NCBI RefSeq assembly: GCF_028747205.1 | Contig: NZ_CP112880.1 | Coordinates: 4,836,001-4,900,000 of the forward strand | Reading direction: 5' to 3' | DNA from: Streptomyces sp. CA-278952 | GTDB taxonomy: Bacteria > Actinomycetota > Actinomycetes > Streptomycetales > Streptomycetaceae | Length of the DNA: 64,000 bases | Shown: positions 9,268 through 21,313 of the stretch, piece by piece | Layout of the letters: the number at the start of each line of letters is the position of its first letter | How positions within the stretch are numbered: position 1 is the first letter of the stretch | Program-made: the position numbers and the translations under genes | Notes under the pieces: model-generated | Database searches by the model: none | What the model saw: the letters and a program-made list of their open reading frames with translations, nothing else | What the model was told of the DNA's origin: nothing

Positions 9268-9954
9268 TCAGCTCTTCCGGTGCCCTATCAGCCGAGGCTT
9301 CGCCTCCAGATTCTCCAGCCCGTGCCAGCACAGATTCACCAGATGCGCGGCCACCTCCGCCTTCTTCGGCTTGCGCACGTCCAGCCACCACTGGCCCGTC
9401 AGCGCCACCATCCCCACCAGCGCCTGCGCGTACAACGGGGCCAGCTTCGGATCAAAGCCCCGGGCCTTGAACTCCAGGCCCAGGATGTCCTCCACCTGCG
9501 TGGCGATGTCACTGATCAGCGAAGCGAACGTGCCCGTCGACTGCGCCACCGGCGAGTCCCGCACCAGGATCCGGAAACCGTCCGTGTACGACTCGATGTA
9601 GTCCAGCAGCGCGAACGCGGCCTGCTCCAGCAGCTCGCGCGGATGGCCCGCCGTCAGCGCCCCCGTCACCATGTCCAGCAGCCGGCGCATCTCGCGGTCG
9701 ACCACCACCGCGTACAGGCCCTCCTTGCCGCCGAAGTGCTCGTACACCACCGGCTTGGACACCCCGGCACGCGCCGCGATCTCCTCCACCGACGTGCCCT
9801 CGAAACCCTTGTCGGCGAAGAGCGCGCGCCCGATGTCCAGCAGCTGCTCGCGGCGCTCCTTGCCCGTCATCCGGACCCGCCGGGCCCGGCGGGAGGGAGA
9901 GGTCCTGCTCTGCTCGCTGCTCGTGCTGCCGTCGGTCGCCACGTCGTCAATCAT
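9268..9954 (-). CDS. TetR-family regulator coupled to the fatty acid desaturase
   Basis: A 228-residue regulator with an N-terminal Ser/Arg-rich extension. The TetR DNA-binding domain is 'RREQLLDIGRALFADKGFEG...VEEIAARAGVSKPVVYEHFGGKEGL'. The ligand-binding half ends 'GHRKS'. Its ATG overlaps the desaturase stop by 4 nt, so both come from one mRNA read on the minus strand. This arrangement suggests a lipid-responsive repressor of membrane desaturation; that is inference from the pairing. Confidence 0.88.
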   Translation of the reverse strand: MIDDVATDGSTSSEQSRTSPSRRARRVRMTGKERREQLLDIGRALFADKGFEGTSVEEIAARAGVSKPVVYEHFGGKEGLYAVVVDREMRRLLDMVTGALTAGHPRELLEQAAFALLDYIESYTDGFRILVRDSPVAQSTGTFASLISDIATQVEDILGLEFKARGFDPKLAPLYAQALVGMVALTGQWWLDVRKPKKAEVAAHLVNLCWHGLENLEAKPRLIGHRKS

Positions 9955-10937
9955 GCCGCGTCAGCCGGAACAGACGTGCGCCGGGAGTCAATACGCTCGG
10001 CATCCGGCCACCGCACATCCGTGGCCCAGCCCAGCATCTCGAACCAGCGGATCAGCCGGGCGCTGGAGTCGATCTGCCCCCGCATCACCCCGTGCCGGGC
10101 ACTCGTCGGGTCCGCGTGGTGCAGGTTGTGCCACGACTCGCCGCACGACAGCACCGCCAGCCACCACACGTTCCCCGACCGGTCACGGGACTTGAAGGGC
10201 CGCTTGCCCACCGCGTGGCAGATCGAGTTGATCGACCAGGTCACATGGTGCAGCAGCGCCACCCGCACCAGCGAACCCCAGAAGAACGCCGTCGCCGCAC
10301 CCCACCACGACATCGTCACGAGGCCGCCGACCAGCGGCGGAATCGCCAGCGAGACGATCGTGAAGGTCAGGAAGTGGCGCGAGATGCCCCGGATCGCCGG
10401 GTCCTTGATCAGGTCGGGGGCGTACTTCTGCTGCGGCGTCTGCTCCTCGTCGAACATCCACGCGATGTGCGCCCACCACAGCCCCTTCATCAGGGCCGGC
10501 AGGCTCTCCCCGAACCGCCACGGCGAATGCGGATCACCCTCCGCGTCCGAGAACCGGTGGTGCTTGCGGTGATCGGCCACCCACCGCACCAGGGGCCCCT
10601 CCACCGCCAGCGACCCCATCACGGCCAGCGCGATCCGCAACGGCCGCTTCGCCTTGAACGAACCGTGCGTGAAATACCGGTGGAAGCCGATCGTGACCCC
10701 GTGACAGCCGATGAAATACATCGCCACCAGCAACCCCAGATCCAGCCAGCTCACCCCCCGGCCCCACGCCAACGGCACCGCCGCGACCAGGGCCGCGAAC
10801 GGCACCACGATGAACACCAGCAGCGCGAACTGCTCGATCGAACGCTTGCTGTCGCCGCCCAGCGTGCCGGGGGGCAACGAGGCCCCGGCCGCCCCGGGAG
10901 GCTCGGTCTCGTCGATCACATGAGGGGTGCTCGCCAT
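9951..10937 (-). CDS. Membrane fatty acyl-CoA (delta-9-type) desaturase
   Basis: A 328-residue membrane di-iron desaturase. The three histidine boxes are present: HRYFTH, HRKHH (in 'VADHRKHHRFSDAEGDPHSP') and HNLHH (in 'ESWHNLHHADPT'). Four or more hydrophobic segments flank them. Such enzymes introduce a cis double bond into saturated acyl chains and adjust membrane fluidity. The ATG at 10937 follows AGAGG. The downstream TetR gene is translationally coupled. Electron donors are not in the window. Confidence 0.93.
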   Translation of the reverse strand: MASTPHVIDETEPPGAAGASLPPGTLGGDSKRSIEQFALLVFIVVPFAALVAAVPLAWGRGVSWLDLGLLVAMYFIGCHGVTIGFHRYFTHGSFKAKRPLRIALAVMGSLAVEGPLVRWVADHRKHHRFSDAEGDPHSPWRFGESLPALMKGLWWAHIAWMFDEEQTPQQKYAPDLIKDPAIRGISRHFLTFTIVSLAIPPLVGGLVTMSWWGAATAFFWGSLVRVALLHHVTWSINSICHAVGKRPFKSRDRSGNVWWLAVLSCGESWHNLHHADPTSARHGVMRGQIDSSARLIRWFEMLGWATDVRWPDAERIDSRRTSVPADAA

Positions 10938-11335
10938 GGGGGGATACCTCTGAGGGTGAGGGAGAAGAGCGGACGGCCGTGGCTACGGTTCCGTAACCTA
11001 CGGCTTGGTAAGTATGGCAGTGACGGGCGCCACAACACGAGAGGCCACTCCAACCCGTCCCGCGCGATACCCCGCCCGCCCACGGGGTAAGGGGATAGGG
11101 GCCCGGGTGTCCCGGGCGGCGACCGCGACCCCCATCGGGCCCACGGACACGCCGCCTGCGACGACACCTATCCTGGGAGCGTCGGACAGCGCGGTCCGCA
11201 CCCGCTCGTCGGGGCGTGGCGACAGCACCGCTGCCAGCCGCAGGGCCCCGGACCCCGCCACCCGCCCCCACCACCACCCGCATGGGGACGGCGAAGCGAA
11301 CGCACCTCCTCATTCACTGCAAGGAGCCGCACACT
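10938..11335. other. Divergent intergenic region between desaturase and ppc
   Basis: About 400 bp without a supported gene. It contains the perfect hairpin GCCCGGG-TGT-CCCGGGC at 11101-11117 and a G-rich run before it. The ppc ribosome site AAGGAG lies at 11321-11326. Both promoters must lie here. The minus strand close to 11000 is relatively AT-rich ('ttggtaagtatgg') and may hold the desaturase promoter. Confidence 0.45.
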
Positions 11336-14065
<2,730 letters not shown>

Positions 14066-14110
14066 CCCTAAGGACGTACGGACGTACGAACGGGCCCCGG
14101 GGCGGTCCTG

Positions 14111-14581
14111 CTACAGCGCGACGAACGTCGCCACCAGCAGGACCGCCCCCGCCGTACCGACACCCCACGCCGCCCGCGACATCCGCAGCCCGCCACCGAT
14201 CACGAACGCGGCCAGCACCAACGCCCCGCCCAACGGCACCCACGCATGCAGAAAGCCCGGCAACCCCGTGCGGACCACCGCATCGGTGCCGGGCTTCACC
14301 ACGACAGAGAAACGATCCCCCTCCCGCGCCGCGACCGACCGGTCCACGCTCACCCGCGGCCGCTCCCGCGACACCGCGTCCGGCTCGTACGAACCGGTGC
14401 ACGTCTCCTCGCCGCACGCCGTCACCGTCACCGTGCCGTGGTCACGCCCCTTGGCCAGAACGATGTGGTGCGCGGTGTTCCACGACGACCACGCACCCGC
14501 GACCAGCAGCACCAGGACGACCAGCCCCATCGCCGCCCGACGGCCCGCGAGCGCCGCATGCTGGGAAGAGCTCCGTTTCAT
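14111..14581 (-). CDS. Small integral membrane protein of unknown function
   Basis: A 156-residue protein with one hydrophobic segment near residues 16-34, an extracytoplasmic-looking middle of about 75 residues containing two cysteines ('CGEETC'), and two hydrophobic segments at the C-terminus (about 112-130 and 137-154). The topology predicts three passes. It lies convergent with ppc. I do not recognise a family; Streptomyces genomes hold many such proteins. The start ATG at 14581 has only a weak ribosome site. Confidence 0.7.
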   Translation of the reverse strand: MKRSSSQHAALAGRRAAMGLVVLVLLVAGAWSSWNTAHHIVLAKGRDHGTVTVTACGEETCTGSYEPDAVSRERPRVSVDRSVAAREGDRFSVVVKPGTDAVVRTGLPGFLHAWVPLGGALVLAAFVIGGGLRMSRAAWGVGTAGAVLLVATFVAL

Positions 14582-14685
14582 GGGGGCCGATCCTTGGCCA
14601 GACCCCCACCCGCGGTCAACCTGTGGCCGAAAAACGCCCCACCAGGGAAGGGAATGTCAGAAGTTGTGGAGGGAGGCAGGGCGCC

Positions 14686-15279
14686 TCAGGAGTTGTACGC
14701 GCTCTGCGCCCGCTCCAGCCCCTCCGCCAGCAGACACTCCACCGCGTCCGCCGACCGGTCCACCAGGAACGCCAGCTCCTTGCGCTCGGTCGACGAGAAG
14801 TCCTTCAGCACGAAATCCGCGACCTGCATCCGACCCGGCGGCCGCCCGATCCCGAAACGCACCCGGTGATAGTCCGGACCCATCGCCTTCGTCATCGACT
14901 TCAGCCCGTTGTGCCCGTTGTCGCCACCGCCCAACTTCAGCCGCAGCATCCCGTAGTCCACATCCAGCTCGTCATGGACGGCCACGACATGATCCGTCGG
15001 CACCTTGTAGAAGTCCCGCAGCGCCGTCACCGGCCCGCCCGACAGATTCATGTACGACATCGGCTTCACCAGGATCACCCGCCGGCTCCCCGGACCCGGC
15101 GGACCCATCCGCCCCTCGACGACCTGCGCCTGCGCCTTCTGCGCCCGCTTGAACTTCCCGCCGATCCGCGTCGCCAGCAGATCGGCGACCATGAACCCGA
15201 CGTTGTGCCGGTTCGCCGCGTAGTCGGGGCCGGGATTGCCCAGGCCCACGATGAGCCAGGGGTCGGTGGCGTCGGACAT
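14686..15279 (-). CDS. pth: Peptidyl-tRNA hydrolase
   Basis: A 197-residue enzyme that releases tRNA from prematurely dropped peptidyl-tRNA. Diagnostic motifs: '[19 protein letters not shown]' at the N-terminus with the catalytic His, 'YMNLSGGPV', '[10 protein letters not shown]' and '[12 protein letters not shown]'. ATG 15279 was chosen because the family starts right before '[10 protein letters not shown]'; GAGGAG lies about 10 nt upstream. It follows rplY by 155 bp on the same strand, the usual ctc-pth order in actinobacteria. Confidence 0.96.
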   Translation of the reverse strand: MSDATDPWLIVGLGNPGPDYAANRHNVGFMVADLLATRIGGKFKRAQKAQAQVVEGRMGPPGPGSRRVILVKPMSYMNLSGGPVTALRDFYKVPTDHVVAVHDELDVDYGMLRLKLGGGDNGHNGLKSMTKAMGPDYHRVRFGIGRPPGRMQVADFVLKDFSSTERKELAFLVDRSADAVECLLAEGLERAQSAYNS

Positions 15280-15434
15280 CAGCGCTCGGTCTCCTCGCAC
15301 GCAGGGGGATGGCAGGGCTAGCAAGATGGCACGCGTGGCACGCACGGCAGGCATGGCAGGCAAACGGGGCGGCGGCTCCCGGAAGGGAACCACCACCCCG
15401 TCAGTCAAGCAGGTGGAACGGTGAGCGGTACGGC

Positions 15435-16019
15435 TCAGGCCTCGGTGGTCTCGCCGGCCTCGTCCGCGGACGGCTCCTCGGCCTGCGCGGCGACGACCTG
15501 GATCACGATGGCGTCCTCGTCACCGGCCAGCACGGAGCCCTTCGGCAGCTTGATGTCCTTGGCCTGGATCGAGTCACCGGCGTCCAGACCCGCGACGGAG
15601 ACCGTCACGGACTCGGGGATGTGGGTGGCCTCGGCCTCGACGAGCAGCGTGTTCTGCACGAACTCGAGAAGGTTGGCGCCCGGCGCCAGGTCGCCCTCGG
15701 CGTGCACCGCGATCTCGACGTTCACCTTCTCGCCGCGCTTCACGGTCAGCAGGTCGACGTGCTCGATGGTGCTGCGGAGGGGGTGACGCTGCACAGCCTT
15801 CGGGATGACCAGCATGTCCTTGCCGTCGAGCTCCAGACCGATCAGGACGTTCGCCGTACGCAGCGCCAGCAGCAGCTCGTGGCCCGGCAGCGTGACGTGG
15901 ACCGGCTCGGCACCGTGGCCGTAGACGACTGCGGGAACCCGGTTGGCGCGACGCACACGGCGGGCGGAGCCCTTGCCGAACTCGGTACGGACCTCGGTGG
16001 CGAGCTTGATCTCAGCCAT
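15435..16019 (-). CDS. rplY: 50S ribosomal protein L25 / general stress protein Ctc
   Basis: A 194-residue CTC-type L25 that binds 5S rRNA. It has the N-terminal L25 domain ('[21 protein letters not shown]', '[19 protein letters not shown]') followed by the longer C-terminal TL5-like domain and an acidic tail ('[14 protein letters not shown]'). The length agrees with the two-domain actinobacterial form. It lies between prs and pth. The name ctc is also used. Confidence 0.95.
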   Translation of the reverse strand: MAEIKLATEVRTEFGKGSARRVRRANRVPAVVYGHGAEPVHVTLPGHELLLALRTANVLIGLELDGKDMLVIPKAVQRHPLRSTIEHVDLLTVKRGEKVNVEIAVHAEGDLAPGANLLEFVQNTLLVEAEATHIPESVTVSVAGLDAGDSIQAKDIKLPKGSVLAGDEDAIVIQVVAAQAEEPSADEAGETTEA

Positions 16020-16137
16020 GGTTGCACTCCTCGTCAGGTGGGTGAGCCGTCAGGAGACGGAACACGAACGGTCACCCGGCCCACGACAGGCCTGCTACGA
16101 AGAGCGCGTCGATAACGGACCGCCGTACACACAGGTA

Positions 16138-16186
16138 CGGCCTCCCTCGCCGAGCAACTCGCTGAGTCTACCCGGCGGGGAGGCCG
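16138..16186. terminator. Hairpin between prs and rplY
   Basis: Inverted repeat CGGCCTCCC(T)CGCCG at 16138-16152 and CGGCGGGGAGGCCG at 16173-16186, with one bulged base and a 20-nt loop. It sits downstream of prs and upstream of rplY on the minus strand, so it may end prs mRNA or act as an attenuator before rplY. There is no T-run, as is usual in this GC range. Confidence 0.45.
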
Positions 16187-16225
16187 CACCCAAAGTGGAT
16201 CACCCGAGGATGATCGACACCGCTG

Positions 16226-17203
16226 TCAGCCCTGCTCCTCGAAGAGGCTCGTCACCGAACCGTCCTCGAACACCTCACGCACCGCACGCGCGATCGTCGG
16301 CGCGATCGAGAGCACCGTGATCTTGTCCAGCTCCAGCTCACCCGGGGTCGGCAGCGTGTCCGTGAACACGAACTCGCTCACCTTCGAGTTCTTCAGCCGG
16401 TCCGCCGCCGGACCCGACAGCACCCCGTGCGTCGCCGTCACGATGACGTCCTCCGCACCGTGCGCGAACAGCGCGTCCGCAGCGGCGCAGATCGTGCCAC
16501 CGGTGTCGATCATGTCGTCGACCAGCACACAGACCCGGCCCTCGACGTTGCCCACGACCTCGTGGACCGAGACCTGGTTCGGCACGTCCTTGTCACGACG
16601 CTTGTGCACGATCGCCAGCGGCGCGTCCAGCCGGTCGCACCAACGGTCGGCGACCCGCACCCGGCCCGCGTCCGGCGACACGATCGTCAGCTTGGAACGG
16701 TCGACCTTCGCCCCCACGTAGTCCGCCAGGATCGGCAGCGCGAACAGGTGGTCCACCGGACCGTCGAAGAAGCCCTGGATCTGGTCCGTGTGCAGATCGA
16801 CGGTGAGGATCCGGTCCGCACCCGCCGTCGCCATCAGGTCCGCCACCATGCGCGCCGAGATCGGCTCACGGCCACGGTGCTTCTTGTCCTGGCGGGCATA
16901 GCCGTAGAACGGCACGATCACCGTGATGGAGCGGGCCGAAGCGCGCTTCAGCGCGTCCAGCATGATCAGCTGCTCCATGATCCACTTGTTGATCGGAGCC
17001 GTGTGGCTCTGGATCAGGAAGCAGTCCGCGCCACGTGCCGACTCCTGGAACCGCACATAGATCTCACCGTTGGCGAAATCGAAGGCCTTCGTCGGCACGA
17101 GACCGACTCCCAGCTGATGGGCGACCTCCTCGGCAAGCTCGGGGTGGGCGCGGCCGGAGAAGAGCATCAGTTTCTTCTCGCCGGTCGTCTTGATCCCGGT
17201 CAC
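16226..17203 (-). CDS. prs: Ribose-phosphate pyrophosphokinase (PRPP synthetase)
   Basis: A 325-residue enzyme that makes PRPP from ribose-5-phosphate and ATP for nucleotide, His and Trp synthesis. Key motifs: 'FANGEIYVRFQESARGADCF', 'PFYGYARQDKKHRGREPI', the PRPP-synthetase signature 'DLHTDQIQGFFDGPVDHL', and the PRPP-binding 'CVLVDDMIDTGGTICAAADAL'. It follows glmU by about 120 bp, the conserved glmU-prs order. Confidence 0.97.
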   Translation of the reverse strand: MTGIKTTGEKKLMLFSGRAHPELAEEVAHQLGVGLVPTKAFDFANGEIYVRFQESARGADCFLIQSHTAPINKWIMEQLIMLDALKRASARSITVIVPFYGYARQDKKHRGREPISARMVADLMATAGADRILTVDLHTDQIQGFFDGPVDHLFALPILADYVGAKVDRSKLTIVSPDAGRVRVADRWCDRLDAPLAIVHKRRDKDVPNQVSVHEVVGNVEGRVCVLVDDMIDTGGTICAAADALFAHGAEDVIVTATHGVLSGPAADRLKNSKVSEFVFTDTLPTPGELELDKITVLSIAPTIARAVREVFEDGSVTSLFEEQG

Positions 17204-17322
17204 AGCACAGTCTCCTCAGACGTGTATCTGGCGCTGCACGCATAGGTCCCGATGTGCAACGAGCCAGCCGAAATGGGTGAGCATCTATCACGGTACGCCG
17301 TCACCGGCGCACCTGTTTCCGG

Positions 17323-18771
17323 TCAGCTTTGCCCGTCGGTCTCCCGCGACGACGCCTGAGCGGCCTGCGCGGCGGCGCTGCCCGGCCGCTTCCGGGCCAC
17401 CCAACCCTCGATATTCCGCTGCTGGCCCCGCGCCACGGCCAGTGAACCGGCGGGCACGTCCTTGGTGATGACCGACCCGGCGGCGGTGTAGACCCCGTCC
17501 CCGACCGTGACGGGCGCCACAAACATATTGTCCGAACCGGTACGGCAGTGAGAACCGATCGTCGTGTGGTGCTTGGCGACACCGTCGTAGTTCACGAAGA
17601 CGCTCGCCGCACCGATGTTGGTGTGATCACCGATCGTCGCGTCACCGACGTAACTCAGATGCGGGACCTTGGTCCCTTCCCCGATCGTCGCGTTCTTCAT
17701 CTCCACGTACGTACCGGCCTTGGCCTTCGTCCCCAGCCGGGTACCCGGCCGCAGATAGGCGTACGGGCCGACGAGCGCCCCCGCCCCGATCTCCGCCGAG
17801 TCCGTCACCGAGTTGTCCACCCGGGCCCCGGCACCGACGACGGTGTCCCCGATCCGCGAGTTCGGCCCCACCTCGCTGTCCTCCGCGAGGTGCGTGGTCC
17901 CCAGCAGCTGGGTCCCCGGGTGCACCACCGCGTCCCGCTCGTACGTCACCGTCGCGTCGATCAGCGTGGACGACGGGTCCACCACGGTCACGCCCGCGAG
18001 CATCGCCCGCTCCAGCAGCCGCTCGTTGAGCAGCCGGCGCGCCTGCGCCAACTGGAGCCGGTTGTTGATGCCGAGGATCTCCCGGTGGTCGCCCGCCACG
18101 GAGGCCCCGACCCGGTGCCCGGCCTCGCGCAGGATGGACAGCACGTCGGTGAGGTACTCCTCGCCCTGGCTGTTGTCGGTGCGCACCTTGCCCAGCGCCT
18201 CGCCCAACAGCCGCCCGTCGAACGCGAACACCCCGGAGTTGATCTCCCGGATCGCCCGCTGCTCGTCGGTGGCGTCCTTGTGCTCGACGATCTCGGTGAC
18301 CGCACCGGTGGCGGGGTCGCGCACGATGCGCCCGTAGCCGGTGGAGTCGGGGACCTCGGCGCTCAGGACGGTGACCGCGTTGGCGTCGGCGGCGTGGGTG
18401 GCGGCGAGCGCGCCGAGCGTCTCGCCGGACAGCAGGGGGGTGTCGCCGCAGACGACGATCACGGTGCCCTCGACGGCGCCGCCCAGCTCCTCGAGACCCA
18501 TGCGGACGGCGTGCCCGGTCCCGTTCTGCTCGGCCTGAAAGGCGGTGCGCACGGGGGCGTCGCCGGCGTTCAGGTGCGCGGTGACCTGCTCGCTGGCATG
18601 TCCGACGACCACGACTAGGTGCTGGGGGTCCAGCTCACGGGCGGCGGCGACGACATGTCCGACGAGCGAGCGCCCGGAGATCTCGTGCAGGACCTTGGGT
18701 GTCTTCGACTTCATGCGGGTGCCCTCACCCGCTGCGAGGACGACGACGGCTGCCGGGCTGGTTGCGCTCAC
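17323..18771 (-). CDS. glmU: Bifunctional UDP-GlcNAc pyrophosphorylase / GlcN-1-P acetyltransferase
   Basis: A 482-residue enzyme that makes UDP-GlcNAc for peptidoglycan. The N-terminal uridyltransferase has 'LAAGEGTRMKSKTPKVLH' and 'GDTPLLSGETL'. The C-terminal left-handed beta-helix has hexapeptide repeats ('IGAGALVGPYAYLRPGTRLG', 'GKNATIGEGTKVPHLSYVGD'-like). I chose GTG 18771 (VSATSPAAVVVLAAGEG), with AAGGGC upstream; the frame continues upstream into the tRNA region but that part is not coding. The tail after the helix (about 30 residues, Ala/Gln-rich) is typical of actinobacteria. Confidence 0.96.
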   Translation of the reverse strand: MSATSPAAVVVLAAGEGTRMKSKTPKVLHEISGRSLVGHVVAAARELDPQHLVVVVGHASEQVTAHLNAGDAPVRTAFQAEQNGTGHAVRMGLEELGGAVEGTVIVVCGDTPLLSGETLGALAATHAADANAVTVLSAEVPDSTGYGRIVRDPATGAVTEIVEHKDATDEQRAIREINSGVFAFDGRLLGEALGKVRTDNSQGEEYLTDVLSILREAGHRVGASVAGDHREILGINNRLQLAQARRLLNERLLERAMLAGVTVVDPSSTLIDATVTYERDAVVHPGTQLLGTTHLAEDSEVGPNSRIGDTVVGAGARVDNSVTDSAEIGAGALVGPYAYLRPGTRLGTKAKAGTYVEMKNATIGEGTKVPHLSYVGDATIGDHTNIGAASVFVNYDGVAKHHTTIGSHCRTGSDNMFVAPVTVGDGVYTAAGSVITKDVPAGSLAVARGQQRNIEGWVARKRPGSAAAQAAQASSRETDGQS

Positions 18772-18840
18772 GGATGTGCCCTTCGGCTTCGGGTGGTGGT
18801 CATCCGCAGGATACCGGGGGTGTTTCTGGTGGAAACGGGG

Positions 18841-18871
18841 GCGGGCCCCGACCGGTGTGGTCGGGGCCCGC
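18841..18871. terminator. Perfect 13-bp hairpin after tRNA-Gln
   Basis: GCGGGCCCCGACC at 18841-18853, loop GGTGT, GGTCGGGGCCCGC at 18859-18871. It lies 8 nt past the tRNA 3' end on the minus strand, as expected for a tRNA terminator, and upstream of glmU. Confidence 0.8.
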
Positions 18872-18878
18872 GAAGTCG

Positions 18879-18951
18879 CTCCGCCGCTAGGACTCGAACC
18901 TAGACCGAACACCTCCAAAGGGTGCCGTGCTGCCAATTACACTACGGCGGA
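18879..18951 (-). tRNA. tRNA-Gln (anticodon UUG)
   Basis: The minus strand folds into a complete cloverleaf: 7-bp acceptor TCCGCCG/CGGCGGA, D-arm GTGT/GCAC, anticodon arm GCACC-CTTTGGA-GGTGT, T-arm CTAGG-TTCGAGT-CCTAG, discriminator G. The loop places TTG at positions 34-36, reading CAA (Gln). G73 fits glutamine tRNAs. No CCA is encoded. It starts 7 nt after the stop codon of the upstream HTH protein. Confidence 0.95.
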
Positions 18952-18958
18952 ACACGCG

Positions 18959-19831
18959 TCAGTCGGGCAAAGCGAGGCCCTGCCCGAAAACGCTGCCGCC
19001 TACTATGCCGCACCACCACCCTTCGATGCGACGGTAGAGGTCAGCGCTTTGCCTGACCTGGATGACCAGGCAGCCGCGATAGTCCGTGCCGACGTTCTTG
19101 CGGTTGGTCTTCGGGTTGTGCTTCTTGAGCGTGGTCTTGCCGAACGATGCGACATCGGTCCCGGCGAGATCTGCCCAGTAGTCCAGGGCTGAGGGCACAT
19201 CGGCCGATTCGTGGATCATCACGTGGAAGCGAAGCCGGTCGTGGTCGACCTTCAGAAGGGTGAGCCAGGCCAGGAAGACCTTGATCATGTCGGGGTCGCT
19301 GTTCACGAAGGCCACGCGTTCCCGTCGCGCATGAGGCTTGTCCTTGGTGCCCTCGGCCCAGTACAGCCCGACGCCCAAGAGGAACAGTTCACGCTCGGAC
19401 AAGGCGCCGATCTCCCGCTCCGCTGCACCCTTGGCCGCCTGGCGCTCTGTCTCGCGTCGTTGCAGGGTCGCCTCCCATCCCCGCCTCGCGATCGCTGACG
19501 CTTCTTCCTTCGTAGGTGGCTCGGGCTTCGGCAGATCCCGTACCCACAACGAGATGGACCCCTTGGAGCACCCCAGCTCCACCTGGATCTGGTCGTACGT
19601 CATCCCCTGGAGCCGCAGTTCCCGGGCCTTCGCCCGTACGTCGTCCTTGGCGCGGGGCCGCTTTGTCCACTCCGGGGCGGGCTCTCCCTCCAGGAGCCGG
19701 TTGAGGAGGTCGTTGTTGTCGACGTGGAGCCGGTCGCGGATCTGGCGGCGGCTGAGTCCCTCCCGGCGCAGCGCCACCGCCTGCTCGCGCAGGCCCTCGA
19801 AGTCGGCGTACTTGCTTGTGGTTTCCGTCAT
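18959..19831 (-). CDS. HTH protein with a LAGLIDADG-like domain, abutting tRNA-Gln
   Basis: A 290-residue protein starting at ATG 19831. Two helix-turn-helix-like segments occur in the N-terminal third ('LSRRQIRDRLHVDNNDLLN' and 'GMTYDQIQVELGCSKGSISL'). The middle has 'LLGVGLYWAEGTK' followed by 'VNSDPDMIKVFLAWLTLL', which resembles the single-motif LAGLIDADG_3-like fold with an acidic residue before Gly. The C-terminus 'YRGCLVIQVRQSADLYRRIEGW' fits the same group. A DNA-binding role is likely; nuclease activity is not established. Its stop lies 7 nt before the tRNA, so the tRNA promoter must be inside this gene or they share a transcript. Confidence 0.78.
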   Translation of the reverse strand: MTETTSKYADFEGLREQAVALRREGLSRRQIRDRLHVDNNDLLNRLLEGEPAPEWTKRPRAKDDVRAKARELRLQGMTYDQIQVELGCSKGSISLWVRDLPKPEPPTKEEASAIARRGWEATLQRRETERQAAKGAAEREIGALSERELFLLGVGLYWAEGTKDKPHARRERVAFVNSDPDMIKVFLAWLTLLKVDHDRLRFHVMIHESADVPSALDYWADLAGTDVASFGKTTLKKHNPKTNRKNVGTDYRGCLVIQVRQSADLYRRIEGWWCGIVGGSVFGQGLALPD

Positions 19832-19987
19832 ACGGGGATCGTCGTCCGGAATGCGAACGTCCGGGTCGAAAGCGCGGTCGATTCGCCATTTCAGGCGATC
19901 GGGATGTGTTTCGTGCTTGTTCGAACGCGGAACGTGCTGTTGCCGGTCACCGGAAAATGGGATGCGTCCGCCCGTAGGCTGGATGCC

Positions 19988-21313
19988 ATGACCGCAACGG
20001 GGGCAGACCGGGAAGCGGCGGGATCGACCACCCGCGGCTACTGGTGGTGGGAGCGGCGACGCGGTGTCGCCCTGGACGTGGGACTGGCGCTGGTGTCGGC
20101 GCTGGAGTGTGGCCTGGAGGGGGTGGAGTTCGCCCGGAACACCGGGGTGCCGGTGCCGGTGGGCGTGGTGTTCGGGCTGTTGGCGGGTTCGGTGCTGCTG
20201 GTGCGCCGGCGGTGGCCGATCGCCGTGGTGCTCGTGACGGTCGCGATGACGCCCGCGGAGATGGGCTTCCTGATGGCTCTGGTGGGCCTCTACACGCTGG
20301 CCGCGTCCGAGGTGCCGCGCCGGATCACCGTCGTCCTGGCGGGGATGGCGCTGGTGGGGACGTTCATCGTCACCTGGGTGCGGCTGCGGCAGAGCGTGGC
20401 CGAGCAGGCCGACTTCGGGCCGGGGGGCTGGTACGTCCCGCTGATGTCCGTCTTCATGGCGGTGGGGCTCACGGCCCCGTCCGTGCTGCTCGGCCTCTAC
20501 ATAGGGGCCAGGCGCCGTCTGATGGAGAGCCTGCGGGAGCGGGCCGATTCGCTGGAGCGGGAGCTGTCGCTGCTCGCGGACCGGGCCGAGGAGCGGGCCG
20601 AGTGGGCGCGTACGGAGGAGCGGACCCGGATCGCCCGGGAGATGCATGACGTGGTGGCCCACCGGGTGAGCCTGATGGTGGTCCACGCCGCCGCCCTCCA
20701 GGCGGTAGCGCCGAAGGATCCGGCGAAGGCGGTGCGCAACGCGGCGCTGGTCGGGGACATGGGGCGGCAGGCGCTGACGGAGTTGCGCGAGATGCTCGGG
20801 GTGTTGCGCACCGGGGACGCGTTGATCGCGCCGGCCGCCGCGGGGGCGGTTCCGCTGGCGTCGGTGAGGAAGGCGGCTGTCGCGGCCGCCGCCACCGCCG
20901 CGTCCGAGGACGGGCCCCGGCTGCATGAGCTGGAGGCGTTGGTGGCGCAGTCGCGGCAGGCGGGGATGGTCGTGGAGCTGTCGGTGGACGGTGCGGCGCG
21001 GCCGTATCCGCCGGAGGTCGAGCAGACGGCGTTCCGGGTGGTGCAGGAGGCGCTGACGAACGTGCACAAGCATGCGGCGGGCGCGAAGACGTGGGTGCGG
21101 CTCGCGCATCGGGAGGCCGAGGTCGCGATGCAGGTGGAGAACGGTCCTTCGGACGCGGCGGCGGCGGATGCGGGGTTGCCGAGTGGGGGGAACGGGCTGG
21201 TGGGGATGCGGGAGCGGGTGCTGGGGCTGGGGGGTGTGTTCGTGTCCGGTCCGACGGACGCGGGGGGCTTCCGGGTTTCGGCGGTGCTTCCGGACGCGTT
21301 GGGCGACGCCTGA
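19988..21313 (+). CDS. NarL-type sensor histidine kinase (HisKA_3), orphan in this window
   Basis: A 441-residue membrane kinase. The first 175 residues contain about five hydrophobic segments with no large outside loop. A coiled linker ('LRERADSLERELSLLADRAEER') leads to the HisKA_3 H-box 'REMHDVVAHRVSLMVVHA' (His220). The ATPase N-box 'EALTNVHKHA' and G-box 'GGNGLVGMRERVLGLGG' follow. Kinases of this class normally sit beside a LuxR-type regulator, but none follows here: the 3' side is repeat DNA. ATG 19988 begins after 157 bp of spacer to the divergent HTH gene. Confidence 0.9.
   Translation: MTATGADREAAGSTTRGYWWWERRRGVALDVGLALVSALECGLEGVEFARNTGVPVPVGVVFGLLAGSVLLVRRRWPIAVVLVTVAMTPAEMGFLMALVGLYTLAASEVPRRITVVLAGMALVGTFIVTWVRLRQSVAEQADFGPGGWYVPLMSVFMAVGLTAPSVLLGLYIGARRRLMESLRERADSLERELSLLADRAEERAEWARTEERTRIAREMHDVVAHRVSLMVVHAAALQAVAPKDPAKAVRNAALVGDMGRQALTELREMLGVLRTGDALIAPAAAGAVPLASVRKAAVAAAATAASEDGPRLHELEALVAQSRQAGMVVELSVDGAARPYPPEVEQTAFRVVQEALTNVHKHAAGAKTWVRLAHREAEVAMQVENGPSDAAAADAGLPSGGNGLVGMRERVLGLGGVFVSGPTDAGGFRVSAVLPDALGDA

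Noticed and set aside
18772..18936. N-terminal extension of glmU into the tRNA region
   Set aside because: The frame stays open but covers the tRNA terminator; the family begins at the GTG at 18771.
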